Source: Anaerolineae bacterium (lineage in GTDB: Bacteria > Chloroflexota > Anaerolineae > Aggregatilineales > Phototrophicaceae). From it: a DNA stretch of 64,000 bases. The DNA lies in the NCBI GenBank assembly GCA_013360465.1, contig JABWBO010000004.1, forward strand, positions 1 through 64,000, read 5' to 3'. The notes under the pieces were generated by a model, which was given only the letters and a program-made list of their open reading frames with translations, had not been told where the DNA came from and did no database searches. Below, one piece after another: positions 25,180 to 34,118 of this stretch (position 1 is the first letter of the stretch; each line of letters opens with the position of its first letter). The translations under genes and the position numbers were made by a program.

Positions 25180-26136
25180 TTATCCCTCGGCTGCTGCTGC
25201 CGACTGCAAGTGCTTGGGCTTCAGGAAGGGGATTTCTCCCTTTTCCCAGGCGACGAGCAGCGGCACGGCGATGGCGATGGAAGAGTAGGTGCCCGAAATC
25301 AGCCCGATGAACAGTGTTGCGATGAACTGCTTGATGGAGTCGCCGCCGAAAAGCAGAATTGCCGCCATGACGAAGAAGGCGTTGAGCTGAGTCGCCAGCG
25401 ATCGATGCAGTGTCTCCAGGATGCTGCGATTCACGATCACTTCGTAGGGTTCGCCCAGGTACTTCGGGATGTTCTCGCGGATGCGGTCGAACATGACGAT
25501 GGTATCCTGGATGGAGAACCCTACGATGGTGAGTACCGCCGTCAGGAACAGCGCGTCCACTTCCCAGCCTGCGATCAGCCCCATCAAAGAGACCAGCCCG
25601 CAGACAATCAGCACGTCGTGTATCATGGCGATGATGGCGCACACACCGTAGCGAAATGCATCGGGAACCTGACGAAATGCCAGGACGATGAACCCGGTCA
25701 CGATGACCGCAGCGATCGTCACTGCCAACACTGCCGATCGGGTGACCTCCTGCCCCACCGTTGCTGAAACTGACTCGCTGAACAGGCGATCCCGGTCGAG
25801 CGAGGCGATCTCGTCGAGCCGGTTGATGATGGCATCTGTCGTCCCGGCATCCTGAAAACCGGTCCGTACCGACCACCGGTCATCTTCTACCGCCCCTACC
25901 TGCTGAATCGTCAGATCGGTATTGCCGAAGTCGGTGAAGACCTGCCGCAGTACAGTCTCGTCGATGCCGCTTTCGGTGAACTGGAGTTCATAGATGCTGC
26001 CTCCCAGGAAATCGTTGCTCAGCCGGAACAGGCTTCCGGTAGTCACCAGCGAATACAGCATGATGACCAAGCCAGGGATGATAAAGGCTGCGGAAATCAG
26101 GAAGAACCAGCGGCGTTTCTGAACGAAGGTGAACAT
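25180..26136 (-). CDS. secF: Protein translocase subunit SecF
   Basis: SecF and SecD use the proton motive force to help proteins leave the Sec channel. This 318-residue protein has an N-terminal membrane helix (about 11-31), a periplasmic domain starting FRLSNDFLGGSIYELQF, and five C-terminal helices. Family motifs include the SVSATVGQEVTRSAVLAV region, VTGFIVLAF, ALFLTAVLTIVGFSIQDTIVMFDRIREN and NRSILETLHRSLATQLNAFFV. It lies seven bases after secD and ends the yajC-secD-secF operon. Confidence 0.96.
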   Translation of the reverse strand: MFTFVQKRRWFFLISAAFIIPGLVIMLYSLVTTGSLFRLSNDFLGGSIYELQFTESGIDETVLRQVFTDFGNTDLTIQQVGAVEDDRWSVRTGFQDAGTTDAIINRLDEIASLDRDRLFSESVSATVGQEVTRSAVLAVTIAAVIVTGFIVLAFRQVPDAFRYGVCAIIAMIHDVLIVCGLVSLMGLIAGWEVDALFLTAVLTIVGFSIQDTIVMFDRIRENIPKYLGEPYEVIVNRSILETLHRSLATQLNAFFVMAAILLFGGDSIKQFIATLFIGLISGTYSSIAIAVPLLVAWEKGEIPFLKPKHLQSAAAAEG

Positions 26137-26143
26137 GTCCGAT

Positions 26144-27544
26144 CTAGACTCCCAGCAGCCAGGAACGCTGTTGCAAAGGTTGGCGAAGCAGTGCGATGAA
26201 TACGCTCAGGAATGCCCTGGTGACCAGCACGGCAGTGAACAGGTTGATGACCAGACCGATCATGAGTGTGACGGCAAACCCGGCGACGATGCTTGCCCCC
26301 GGCGTTTGCCCGAAGAAGAACAGGATTGCGCAGATGATGATCGTTGAGACATTGGAATCGCGGATCGACTGCCAGGCGCGGTGAAAACCGGCTTCCAGCG
26401 CATCATCCAGGGTTTTTCCGCTGCGCAGTTCTTCCTTGATGCGCTCGAAGATCAGGATGTTGCCGTCGACAGCGGTGCCGATTGAGATCAGAAAGCCCGT
26501 GATCGCCGGGAGCGTCAGCGTCACCGGAATCAGCTTGAAAACGGCATAGTTGAACAGGATGAAGGCGATCAGCGCCAGCGTCGCGGCGATGCCGGGCACG
26601 CGATAGTAAATCGTCATGAAAAGGAAGATGACGACAACGCCCAGGAAACCGGCGCGGATGCTCAGATTGACCGACTCCTGTCCCAGAGTCGCGCCAACAG
26701 TCTCCGCGCTTTCCACACGCAGCGGAATCGGCAGCGCGCCCGATCTGAGTTGGAGCGCCAACGTACGCGCTGCTTCCTCGTCGAAGCCGCCGCTGATGAC
26801 CCCGCCGGTATCCAGGCGATCCTGAATGGTCGGCGCGCTGAGCAGCACCCCATCCAGGACAATCGCGAGCGGTTGACCAATGTGTGAGCCGGTGAACGGT
26901 CCGAAAACCTGTGCGCCGTCCGTCGTTGTCTCGAACACGATGATCCAACCGCGTCCATCCTGGCTGACCTGAGCAACCGCCGATTGCAGACCCGATCCGG
27001 TCATGACTGTCTCGAATGGTTGCCCGGTCTGAGGATTCACACGAGCGCTGGGATCCGGCGCAATATTGCGCGCGCGGTTGATCTCATCCTGCTGCGTCGT
27101 GAGTACGCTCTGACCGGTCAGTCCGTCGATCAGGCTCGCCATGCCGCTGAAATCGACAAATTCCAGGAGTGCGGTCTGCTGAATTGCCTTGATTGCTGCT
27201 TCCCGGTCGCTGATGCCGGGCAGCTCCACCAGGACCCGGTTGGAGCCTTGGACCTGGATGGTGGGTTCCGACACGCCGAGCGAATTTACACGCCGGGCGA
27301 CGTTGTTGGCTGTTTGCTGCAGATCTTCTTGAGTGTAGCTGCCATCAGGAAGCTCCGCCTGAAGCAGGACGCGAAGCCCACCGACAATATCCAGACCCAG
27401 ACTTTGCCGCACGGCGATTCCGGTATCGTTGATGGCATCACCGTCACTGTCCCACATGAAACCGGTTGTATCGGGCAGGCTAACCCACACTGAGAAGATG
27501 AGGAGGATCAGGACAATGCCCAGCCACCGCGTCTGTGTTTTCAT
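26144..27544 (-). CDS. secD: Protein translocase subunit SecD
   Basis: The 466-residue protein starts with a membrane helix (about 9-26). A large external domain follows with SLGLDIVGGLRVLLQ, LGVSEPTIQVQGSNRVLVELPG and FTGSHIGQPLAIVLDGVLLSAP. The membrane part has IRAGFLGVVVIFLFMTIYYR and ISIGTAVDGNILIFERIKEELR. The size and order are those of free SecD, not a fused SecDF. The start overlaps the yajC stop by four bases (ATGA), indicating coupled translation. Confidence 0.97.
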   Translation of the reverse strand: MKTQTRWLGIVLILLIFSVWVSLPDTTGFMWDSDGDAINDTGIAVRQSLGLDIVGGLRVLLQAELPDGSYTQEDLQQTANNVARRVNSLGVSEPTIQVQGSNRVLVELPGISDREAAIKAIQQTALLEFVDFSGMASLIDGLTGQSVLTTQQDEINRARNIAPDPSARVNPQTGQPFETVMTGSGLQSAVAQVSQDGRGWIIVFETTTDGAQVFGPFTGSHIGQPLAIVLDGVLLSAPTIQDRLDTGGVISGGFDEEAARTLALQLRSGALPIPLRVESAETVGATLGQESVNLSIRAGFLGVVVIFLFMTIYYRVPGIAATLALIAFILFNYAVFKLIPVTLTLPAITGFLISIGTAVDGNILIFERIKEELRSGKTLDDALEAGFHRAWQSIRDSNVSTIIICAILFFFGQTPGASIVAGFAVTLMIGLVINLFTAVLVTRAFLSVFIALLRQPLQQRSWLLGV

Positions 27545-27861
27545 GCTTTTCCTTGTTCTTCAGAGGAAAACTCCTGAGGATCGTAGGCGCGCGCAATGGA
27601 AGCGGCAATGACGCGAAGCCGTACGTCAGGCATAGTTTCTAGATACACCAACCCATGGTCGAGATCGAGTTCGGCGATCTTCCCGACGACGCCCCCATAG
27701 GTGATGACTTCGCTTCCGATCTCCAGAGTATCGACGAAGGATTGGCGCTTTTGGAATTCGCGCTGCCTGGGGAAAATCACCATCGACCAGTACGCACCTA
27801 GTCCAAGAATCAGCACGAGACCCATAACCGCGATTTCCGGCATAACTTTTCCCATCATCAT
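27541..27861 (-). CDS. yajC: Preprotein translocase subunit YajC
   Basis: This protein of about 106 residues has one membrane helix (VMGLVLILGLGAYWSMVIF) followed by a cytoplasmic domain with PRQREFQKRQSFVDTLEIGSEVITYGGVVGKI, the YajC signature. It assists SecDF. Three consecutive ATG codons at 27861-27853 and another at 27843 make the start uncertain. The last has GGGAAA ahead of it, while the first group lies about 12 nt after the predicted transcription start. It is the first gene of the sec operon. Confidence 0.92.
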   Translation of the reverse strand: MMMGKVMPEIAVMGLVLILGLGAYWSMVIFPRQREFQKRQSFVDTLEIGSEVITYGGVVGKIAELDLDHGLVYLETMPDVRLRVIAASIARAYDPQEFSSEEQGKA

Positions 27862-27879
27862 TCCGTTGAAGCGGGCATG

Positions 27880-27885
27880 ATTATA
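27880..27885 (-). promoter_or_regulatory. -10 element for the yajC-secD-secF operon
   Basis: TATAAT on the minus strand, preceded by GGTA. It predicts a very short leader of about 12 nt before the first yajC ATG. No clear -35 is seen. Confidence 0.4.
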
Positions 27886-27926
27886 TACCTCGGAGTGATG
27901 AAGAATACAGGTTGCAGCTGGTGAAC

Positions 27927-27955
27927 TTGACCCACCGGGCACTCCTGCCTACAAT
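27927..27955 (+). promoter_or_regulatory. Sigma70-type promoter for the secreted protein gene
   Basis: TTGACC (27927-27932) and TACAAT (27950-27955) are 17 bases apart, a near-consensus promoter with a start near 27962. Confidence 0.65.
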
Positions 27956-28045
27956 ACCCGGCAAGCGAACTTCCGCGAGCGCTTCACTCGCCTCTTCCTG
28001 GGCGGTCTGGGTGTATGGTGCTCATGAACGGGATAGGATGAAGTG

Positions 28046-29062
28046 ATGGCTAGACTTTTGCGATGCGTATCGATATTCTGCCTTATAGCTGTACTCGGCT
28101 CGGTGGTCTACGCGGGCGAAACAACGCTCTCGTTGAATAGCGGGTCAGGGAATGCGCCGTTCTACATCTCCGGCGAATATACATTGGTCATGAACGGCTT
28201 TGACCTTCAGAGTCTCGGTGTTGCTCGTCCGGCGGTGGTTGATCGTGTCAGTATCTCGATTCAGACGCCGGTTCCGGCATCTGCGGCGGATGTTGTCCTC
28301 TACCAGGATGCCGATGGGGGATCCCCCGTCAACGCCACTCTGGCGGGCACGGCGCAGATCAGCATCACTTCGGCGGGCGTCTTCACCGCCGTACTGCCGG
28401 CTCCGGTGACGATCACCCAACCGGTTCTCTGGGTCGGTTTCTATCTGCCGGTTGATACGGTCTTTCTTGCCGATACCTCCGGCACATCGGTCCTCACCTG
28501 GTGGGGCTGGTCGCCCGGTGCGCGCTTCGATCTCAATAGTCTTGGATCGGCGGCGGTACTGGGTCCCGCCGATGGCACGGCTCCTGTCAGCATCAATATG
28601 AACGGCAAAGCGCGTATCACCGTCGAAATTTCGGGCGCAGGCGGTTCAGGTTCCGGTGTTGTCGTCAATCCTGCACCCAACACATCTGTCCTCGCCGGGT
28701 ATCCGCTGTGCGGATCTCTGCTCTGGGATACGGCTGACGAGCAGATCAGTTATCAGGATCAGATCAACCTGCATTGTAGTCAGGTTCAGGTCTGGCAGGC
28801 TCCGCCGGTGCCGGCAGGCTACACGCTGCGGGGCGAGGCCTATGATGTTATCGGCTTTAAGAGCGGCGGTGTGACGCCGAATCGCTGGAGTGTGCGCATT
28901 ACCCACTGTATTCGCCCTGCCGCTGAGGATATTGATCGGGCGGTCTTTGGCAGCGCTTTTGGAAGCCCGCGCACGTGGACGATCCTGCCCTCGGTGAGAG
29001 TTGGGGACCTGATCTGCGCGGAAGTGCGCTACCCAGGCAACATCGCTTATTTTGTGCGCTAG
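28046..29062 (+). CDS. Secreted protein of unknown function
   Basis: I do not recognise the family. The 338-residue product has a signal peptide (MARLLRCVSIFCLIAVLGSVVYA) with cleavage expected near residue 23. The first half is a beta-rich region (VDRVSISIQTPVPASAADVVLYQDADG...PVLWVGFYLP) resembling carbohydrate- or adhesion-type sandwich domains. A Gly/Ser hinge (SGAGGSGSG) near 197 is followed by a second beta-rich region with four cysteines that could form disulphides. ATG at 28046 is used; an adjoining GTG one codon earlier is also possible. It has its own strong promoter. Confidence 0.7.
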   Translation: MARLLRCVSIFCLIAVLGSVVYAGETTLSLNSGSGNAPFYISGEYTLVMNGFDLQSLGVARPAVVDRVSISIQTPVPASAADVVLYQDADGGSPVNATLAGTAQISITSAGVFTAVLPAPVTITQPVLWVGFYLPVDTVFLADTSGTSVLTWWGWSPGARFDLNSLGSAAVLGPADGTAPVSINMNGKARITVEISGAGGSGSGVVVNPAPNTSVLAGYPLCGSLLWDTADEQISYQDQINLHCSQVQVWQAPPVPAGYTLRGEAYDVIGFKSGGVTPNRWSVRITHCIRPAAEDIDRAVFGSAFGSPRTWTILPSVRVGDLICAEVRYPGNIAYFVR

Positions 29063-29164
29063 TTGTTAGCGCTCGGTCCATGCTAGGCTTCATCTTGGGG
29101 TGAGCGCTTCTGCGTCCACCCTGCCTCTTTTGTTCTGTGGAATCCGACATCGGAAGAGTACTCA

Positions 29165-29917
29165 ATGCGTGTTGAAACCAATGATCGGCTGGTGCGTCGC
29201 AATCGGCAGATCGCCCAGTATCTCTTTTTTGCCACCTTTGCCATTCTCATTGGCGGTTTGTTCGTCATCAACCAGCAGGCGATCGACTCTGAAGGTAACT
29301 TTGCTCTTGTTGCGGTGCTTCAGGCCTTGGTGCTGCCGGTTGCCTTTATTTCCACGATTGTCTCTGTCCGTATGACCAACCTGTGGGTGCGCGTCCCTCG
29401 CCCCGAAGTCCTCATTCGTGATGGTTTGAAGGGGCTGAGCAACCGCAGCGTTCTCTACAACTACTATCATTTTCCAGCGCGGCACGTGCTGATCTGCCCC
29501 CAGGGAGTGTTCGTTTTCGTAACGCGCTTCCAGGATGGGCGTTTTGAGGTGGTTGATGATAAGTGGCGCTCACGCCGCAGCCTACCAATGCGTATTGTTG
29601 GGTTGCTTCGCTTCGATGGTATTGGCGATCCGACAGCCGATGCGCAGCGTGCTGTGGAACATGTGAAGAAACTCCTTGCTGGTGTTGCCCCTGATGTTGA
29701 GGTTCATCCGGTTATTATCTTTCATGACCCGCGTGCCAGTGTTAAAGTGACAGGCTCCTCTGTTCCGGTGCGCGTTGCTGAAGTTGAGCAAAAGGGTGAT
29801 AAGAAAGTGACCGTTTTGCGGCTGAGAGACCTGTTCAAGCAGCCGGGAGCTTCTGGAAAAGACCCGCTGACGCCTGAGCAGATTACTGCGTTTGAGGAAG
29901 CGACTCTCCGTCGCTGA
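29165..29917 (+). CDS. Two-helix membrane protein with NERD-like domain
   Basis: The 250-residue protein has two membrane helices (about 18-36 and 47-66), then a cytoplasmic domain that resembles the NERD (nuclease-related) fold. The marks are a YNYYHFPARHVLICPQGVFVFVTRF strand pair, a W in VDDKWRSRRS, a DAQRAVEHVKKLL helix and HPVIIFHDPRASV. In NERD proteins the second strand normally carries a D/E-x-K active site (VIExK); here it reads VFVTRF, so nuclease activity is doubtful. The start has GGAAGAG upstream. It is six bases before the glycosyltransferase gene and probably co-transcribed with it. Assignment is moderate. Confidence 0.6.
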   Translation: MRVETNDRLVRRNRQIAQYLFFATFAILIGGLFVINQQAIDSEGNFALVAVLQALVLPVAFISTIVSVRMTNLWVRVPRPEVLIRDGLKGLSNRSVLYNYYHFPARHVLICPQGVFVFVTRFQDGRFEVVDDKWRSRRSLPMRIVGLLRFDGIGDPTADAQRAVEHVKKLLAGVAPDVEVHPVIIFHDPRASVKVTGSSVPVRVAEVEQKGDKKVTVLRLRDLFKQPGASGKDPLTPEQITAFEEATLRR

Positions 29918-29923
29918 TCAGTT

Positions 29924-31810
29924 TTGCAGGAAAACATCATTCACCCTTATAGGCGATCCGGCGTTGTCCTTCTTGTCGCAGCGATCACGTTGTTTGGCGC
30001 GGCGCTGCGGTTCTATCGCCTGAATGCTGTGCCGCTTCGTGGCGATGAAGCTTTCACGGTCCTGCATTGGATGCGTGAGCCGCTTGGGCAGACGCTTGCG
30101 CAGATCGCTACAGTCGATCCGCAGGGTCCGTTTAACTATGGGTTGTACCGTCTTTATGCGCTGGTTGTCGGTTCTGAGGAGCGGGTTGTTCGTTTTCTGC
30201 CTGCTCTGATCGGTGTGCTTGGCGTTCCGGCGCTGTATGCCTTGGCGGCGCAGTTATCAGGCTGGCGGGTTGGACTGTTGGCGGCGCTGCTCTGGGCGCT
30301 TAGTCCTGTAGCGATCTGGCATGCGCAGGATGCGCGGAGCTACGTGATCTGGTCGGTGGTCAATCCGATAGCGGTTTGGCTGGCGCTTCGTGCGTTGACG
30401 TTTGACCGTCGTATCGATTGGGTTCTCTATGTGTTGGCGGCAGTGCTGGCGCTGTATGTTTACTATCTGGAATTGTTTACTGTTTTTGCTTTAAATCTCT
30501 ATGTGATCTTGCGTTTTGTGCGGGGGTTGCTTGAAACGGGTGAAAGTCGGAATCGTCTGGGTCATTGGGTGTTGGCTCAGGTGGTGGTGCTGCTGCTGAT
30601 AGCTCCATGGTATTTGCAGGAGCGGCTGCTCTCTGGTGGGGGTTATGCGGGCACAGCTGCGGGTTTTGAGCTGGGGCGCTTGTGGAGTGATCTGTTGCCG
30701 GCTCTGGTTTTTGGAGAGAAATATCCCTTCCCTGCTGTTGTTCCCGCTGTGGTGGGTGTGCTTCTTGTAGGATCGTGTGTTGGGTTGTGGCGGGTGCGGT
30801 GGCGTAGTTGGTGGTTGTTGGCGTTGTTGGTTGTGATTCCGATTTTGGCGCTTTCGCTTGTGTCGCTGCGTCTGGACGTGTTTGTTGCTCGCTATATTTT
30901 GTCTGTTTCTGTGGTTGTTGTGGTGTTTGTGTCGGTGGCGGGTATGCGCTGGCGGCGTGTGGGTGTGGGATTGGTTGGACTGTTATGGGTGGGTCAGGTG
31001 GTGGCTCTTCATAGTTATTGGTATGACTATACGAAAAGCCCGGACTGGCGAAGCCTCTCTGCATATATCTTGCGAAATGCCTCACCGCATGACACGGTGA
31101 TTCAGGCAGCAGCCGATGAAGCGTTCACTTTCTACTGTCAGGAATATCATTTGTCGGAAGATTGTGATCAGAAGCTTCCGGCTGGACCTGCTCAGCCCGC
31201 CGATGAAATTGTATCTGTCCTGACTATGCGAATAGCTTCATCGCGTGGAATTTGGTATGTCGCCAACCCGCCGGGCTGGTCAAACGCCGCCGTTGCCCTC
31301 GACTGGCTTCGCGCCAACTCACAGGAAGCACGCTCCGCGCGGTTCGCCGGGCTTCCTACCCGCTATTTTCTACCCTGGCAGGTGGATAGTGATGAAATCC
31401 GGCAAAGCCCGCTGGCGCGCTATCTCGACACGGCGGAACTCGCCGATCTCCGCGTCCTGCGCGAACCGGATGGCAGACTGGTCCTCTGGCTCTACTGGCA
31501 GCCGCTGGCAGCGACCGTAGCGCCGCTGAAAGTCTTCGTCCACCTGACTGACTCGCACGGCATCGTCGCACAAAGCGATCAGTTTCCTCAGGCGGGGCGT
31601 ATCGATACAACAACCTGGCAGACCAGAGTCCTCTTCCGCGACATTCACACCATCGTCCTGCCAGACACCGCCCTGCAAAATAACGCGCTGATCGACTACA
31701 GGCTCGCCATTGGGCTGTACGATCCTGTAATCAATCAGCGCGTTGAGCTTGTTGACGGCTCAGACGCCCTCATCATGCCGGTCTCCGAAGTCCTTACAGA
31801 AACCGGCTGA
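29924..31810 (+). CDS. GT39-type (ArnT/PMT-like) membrane glycosyltransferase
   Basis: The 628-residue protein has the GT-C layout. There is a first helix, then the external loop with the catalytic acidic pair in PLRGDEAFTVLHW, later AQDARSYVIWS, and about ten membrane helices up to residue 370. A C-terminal globular domain of about 240 residues follows. Such enzymes use lipid-linked sugars to glycosylate proteins or lipids on the outer face. The TTG start at 29924 is weakly supported because no ribosome site is clear. The base composition changes sharply within the gene: 30781-30840 has 29 G and 6 C, while 31261-31320 has 16 G and 27 C, and codon choice shifts from T/G-ending to C-ending. 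Confidence 0.85.
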   Translation: MQENIIHPYRRSGVVLLVAAITLFGAALRFYRLNAVPLRGDEAFTVLHWMREPLGQTLAQIATVDPQGPFNYGLYRLYALVVGSEERVVRFLPALIGVLGVPALYALAAQLSGWRVGLLAALLWALSPVAIWHAQDARSYVIWSVVNPIAVWLALRALTFDRRIDWVLYVLAAVLALYVYYLELFTVFALNLYVILRFVRGLLETGESRNRLGHWVLAQVVVLLLIAPWYLQERLLSGGGYAGTAAGFELGRLWSDLLPALVFGEKYPFPAVVPAVVGVLLVGSCVGLWRVRWRSWWLLALLVVIPILALSLVSLRLDVFVARYILSVSVVVVVFVSVAGMRWRRVGVGLVGLLWVGQVVALHSYWYDYTKSPDWRSLSAYILRNASPHDTVIQAAADEAFTFYCQEYHLSEDCDQKLPAGPAQPADEIVSVLTMRIASSRGIWYVANPPGWSNAAVALDWLRANSQEARSARFAGLPTRYFLPWQVDSDEIRQSPLARYLDTAELADLRVLREPDGRLVLWLYWQPLAATVAPLKVFVHLTDSHGIVAQSDQFPQAGRIDTTTWQTRVLFRDIHTIVLPDTALQNNALIDYRLAIGLYDPVINQRVELVDGSDALIMPVSEVLTETG

Positions 31811-31842
31811 CGCTGTTCGCGAGAAAGCGCAGACGGCTCGCC

Positions 31843-32952
31843 CTACCCCATCTCGTCGAGGCGTTTCTGCCACTTCTCGGAAAGGCGCTTGTACGTCTCT
31901 TCGCTGATCTCTCCAGCGACGAGTTTGGCATCCAAACTGTCCAGTAGCGCCTGAACCTCTGCCTTCGTCTGCGGGTTCGCTGTCGCCGCAGGAGCGGGCT
32001 GGCTCGGCTGTTGTGCCGGCTGGTTCTGCCCCATCTGGTTCGCCATCATGTTCATCATCATCTGCTGCATCTGCATCTGCTGTTCCAGCATACGACGCTG
32101 CGCCTCGGCTGCGTCCGGGTTCAGCGTCGCGCCGAGCTGCTGTCCAACGCCGAGACCGATGCCGGCGCCCGCCAGCGCGCCGCCTGTTCCGGTGTTGCCC
32201 GCAGCCGTTTCTGCGATTCCGAAGCGCCGCTCGTTGGCATACCGCTCATAAGCCTCTGCCGTGACGTAGTTGCGCAGCTCGTCCAGCGTGACATCTTCCT
32301 TCGCCTTGAACGGATTGGCTTCAAAAGCCTTGATGCGCATACCGAGCGCCTGGAACTTCTCGTTCAGCTTCGCCAGCATCGCGCCTTCCAGGTCGCTCAA
32401 CAGGCGGTTGGCATCCGGGACACTCGCTACGTTCGACTTCAGAATAAGCTCGGCAATGTCGCCGACTAGAAGCGCCTGGATGCGATCCTTGATGTCGCTC
32501 AGTCGAGTCACCGGCTTGCCGACAGCATACTGCTTGACGAAGCGCACCGCATCATCAATGCCGATGTCGATCACACCGAACGACTGTAGAAGAACAACGC
32601 CCATCCCCCGCCCAGGCGTTTCCATGACGATCGGAGGGTTTGTGCCCCAACCGACCTGAGGGAGGTCCTTCAGATTTACGAAGTAGAGATCGGCGGTGAA
32701 CGGCGTGCGTCCGCTCGTCGCCAGCCCGATCAGCCCGGACAGGATCGGCAGGTTCGCAGTCGAAAGCGTGTGCCGTCCCGGTCCAAGACTGTCCAGGACC
32801 TCACCGCTGCGCACGAATACCGCCGCCTGGCTCTCGCCGACGATGACCTGTGATCCCAGTCGCCAATCGCCGCTGCCCTGCTGAGGTTCACGGTACGCCA
32901 GCTCGTCCGGCGCTATATTGGTATGATCGATTACGTCGATAATGCGCGGCAT
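31843..32952 (-). CDS. SPFH-domain YdjI-like (virion core protein-like) protein
   Basis: The 369-residue protein has an N-terminal SPFH-like region (WRLGSQVIVGESQAAVFVRSGEVLDSLGPGRHTLSTANLP) typical of the YdjI group. Then come VGWGTNPPIVM, long helices (AVRFVKQYAVGKPVTRLSDIKDRIQALL), a Gly/Ala segment, a Met/Gln-rich stretch (MLEQQMQMQQMMMNMMANQM) and a SHOCT-like tail (EVQALLDSLDAKLVAGEISEETYKRLSEKW). YdjI homologues bind membranes with PspA-type stress proteins. It is the last gene of a four-gene cassette with a helical protein, a zinc-ribbon membrane protein and a DUF2207 protein. AGGAG sits before the ATG. Confidence 0.85.
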   Translation of the reverse strand: MPRIIDVIDHTNIAPDELAYREPQQGSGDWRLGSQVIVGESQAAVFVRSGEVLDSLGPGRHTLSTANLPILSGLIGLATSGRTPFTADLYFVNLKDLPQVGWGTNPPIVMETPGRGMGVVLLQSFGVIDIGIDDAVRFVKQYAVGKPVTRLSDIKDRIQALLVGDIAELILKSNVASVPDANRLLSDLEGAMLAKLNEKFQALGMRIKAFEANPFKAKEDVTLDELRNYVTAEAYERYANERRFGIAETAAGNTGTGGALAGAGIGLGVGQQLGATLNPDAAEAQRRMLEQQMQMQQMMMNMMANQMGQNQPAQQPSQPAPAATANPQTKAEVQALLDSLDAKLVAGEISEETYKRLSEKWQKRLDEMG

Positions 32953-33004
32953 ACGTCTTGCTCCTCTTCTCTAATGCTGTGCCCCGGCTGTCCGCACGGC
33001 AGCT

Positions 33005-33541
33005 CTAACCCGAAATGCTCTTGCTGATATTGACCAGCACATCCTCGCGAAGCGAAAAGGCTTCGTTCGCCTCGATGGTCAGACGATCCAGTACCGATAT
33101 TGCCGAGGCGACCTCCTCGTTGGCAGTTACTGCGCTGTCCAGTGCTTCCAGCGCCTCCGCAAAGCGATCCGCATAACGCACCAACGCCTCATCGAAAGCG
33201 TAGATGCGCTCCAGATCATCCGCCTCCACCTTCACGGCTTCCATGAACCCCGAATAGCCGGGCGCAGCCGCTTTTACCCGATCATGAAACGTTTGCAGTT
33301 TGGTCTTGGCGCTCTGGGTCTTGCTCATATACCCCAGCCCGCCACCATCGAGCAGATTGCGCTCGATCTGCGCCAGACGGTCGATGCGCTGCCGCAGCTG
33401 ATCAGCGATGTGGTCCCGGACCATGCGATCGGCGGTTCGACGCGCTGCCTTGTCCATGTACCCGCGAAACCCTGGAATCCGCGCCAGGAGCGATTCCACA
33501 GACCCGCGTTGGCTCACAATTTGATTGTACAGATCAGACAT
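33005..33541 (-). CDS. Helical cytoplasmic protein of the SPFH cassette
   Basis: The 178-residue product is almost wholly alpha-helical and charged, without membrane segments or cysteines. Segments such as IPGFRGYMDKAARRTADRMVRDHIADQLRQRIDRL and YADRFAEALEALDSAVTANEEVASAISVLDRL suggest a helical bundle or coiled coil, possibly with PspA-like behaviour but without clear sequence identity. GFRGYMDKAARR near the start is the most distinctive stretch. AAGGAG precedes the ATG. It lies between the zinc-ribbon gene and the SPFH gene in one transcription unit. The function is unknown. Confidence 0.75.
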   Translation of the reverse strand: MSDLYNQIVSQRGSVESLLARIPGFRGYMDKAARRTADRMVRDHIADQLRQRIDRLAQIERNLLDGGGLGYMSKTQSAKTKLQTFHDRVKAAAPGYSGFMEAVKVEADDLERIYAFDEALVRYADRFAEALEALDSAVTANEEVASAISVLDRLTIEANEAFSLREDVLVNISKSISG

Positions 33542-33586
33542 TACCCACTCCTTGAGTCGAAATACTGTCCCGCAGGGGGGAAAAGA

Positions 33587-34105
33587 TCACGACAGGAAAT
33601 ACTCCGTGCCGCAGTACTTGCAGGCGACCACCCCCTTGCCAGCCAGGGTGATTTCTCCGCCGCAGTTTTTGCACTTGTCGAGGTTGCGCAGCCCCGCCGC
33701 CTCGGCGGAGTATAGCGTCCCTTCCTGCCAGTTGATATAGCCGCTGAATACCTGCAAGCCCACCAGCTGATGCACCATGTCCTTGACGTTATCGACGCTG
33801 ATGCGCATTTCCAGAGCGAGATCGTTCACGCTCACCTGTCCCCGGCTCTTCACGATATCCAGAAGCCGCCGCTGCTTCTGCATGACGGACTCCTCCTGAG
33901 CTTGCGCACCCCCACGCACAAACAGGTAGACTCCAGAGCCAAGCAGCAGCGCCACCGGGATGAAGGCGATGCCCGCGCCGAGCAGGGCGCCGCCGCTGTC
34001 CAATGCTCCGGCGGATACTTGGCTCGCCAGCCAGAGTCCGCCAATCAGCGCGATCCCTAGACCGATCACGCCCAGGATGATGCCCACCAAACGTGTCTGA
34101 TTCAT
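33587..34105 (-). CDS. Membrane protein with winged-helix and zinc-ribbon domains
   Basis: The 172-residue product has two membrane helices (about 6-27 and 40-64) and a linker. A winged-helix-like unit follows (MQKQRRLLDIVKSRGQVSVNDLALEMRISVDNVKDMVHQLVGLQVFSGYINWQEGTLYS), and a C-terminal zinc ribbon (CKNCGG and CKYCGTEYF). The winged-helix part resembles PCI-type or MarR-type protein-binding modules; DNA binding is possible but unproven. The ATG at 34105 has GAGGAGT six bases upstream, so the longer in-frame extension was rejected. It lies 13 bases after the DUF2207 gene, in the same unit. Confidence 0.78.
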   Translation of the reverse strand: MNQTRLVGIILGVIGLGIALIGGLWLASQVSAGALDSGGALLGAGIAFIPVALLLGSGVYLFVRGGAQAQEESVMQKQRRLLDIVKSRGQVSVNDLALEMRISVDNVKDMVHQLVGLQVFSGYINWQEGTLYSAEAAGLRNLDKCKNCGGEITLAGKGVVACKYCGTEYFLS

Positions 34106-34118
34106 GACACTCCTCGAA

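Noticed and set aside
30477-31085. Pro/Gln/Thr-rich minus-strand frame of about 200 residues
   Set aside because: It is the complement of the GT-rich coding stretch of the glycosyltransferase; its odd composition is explained by that bias.
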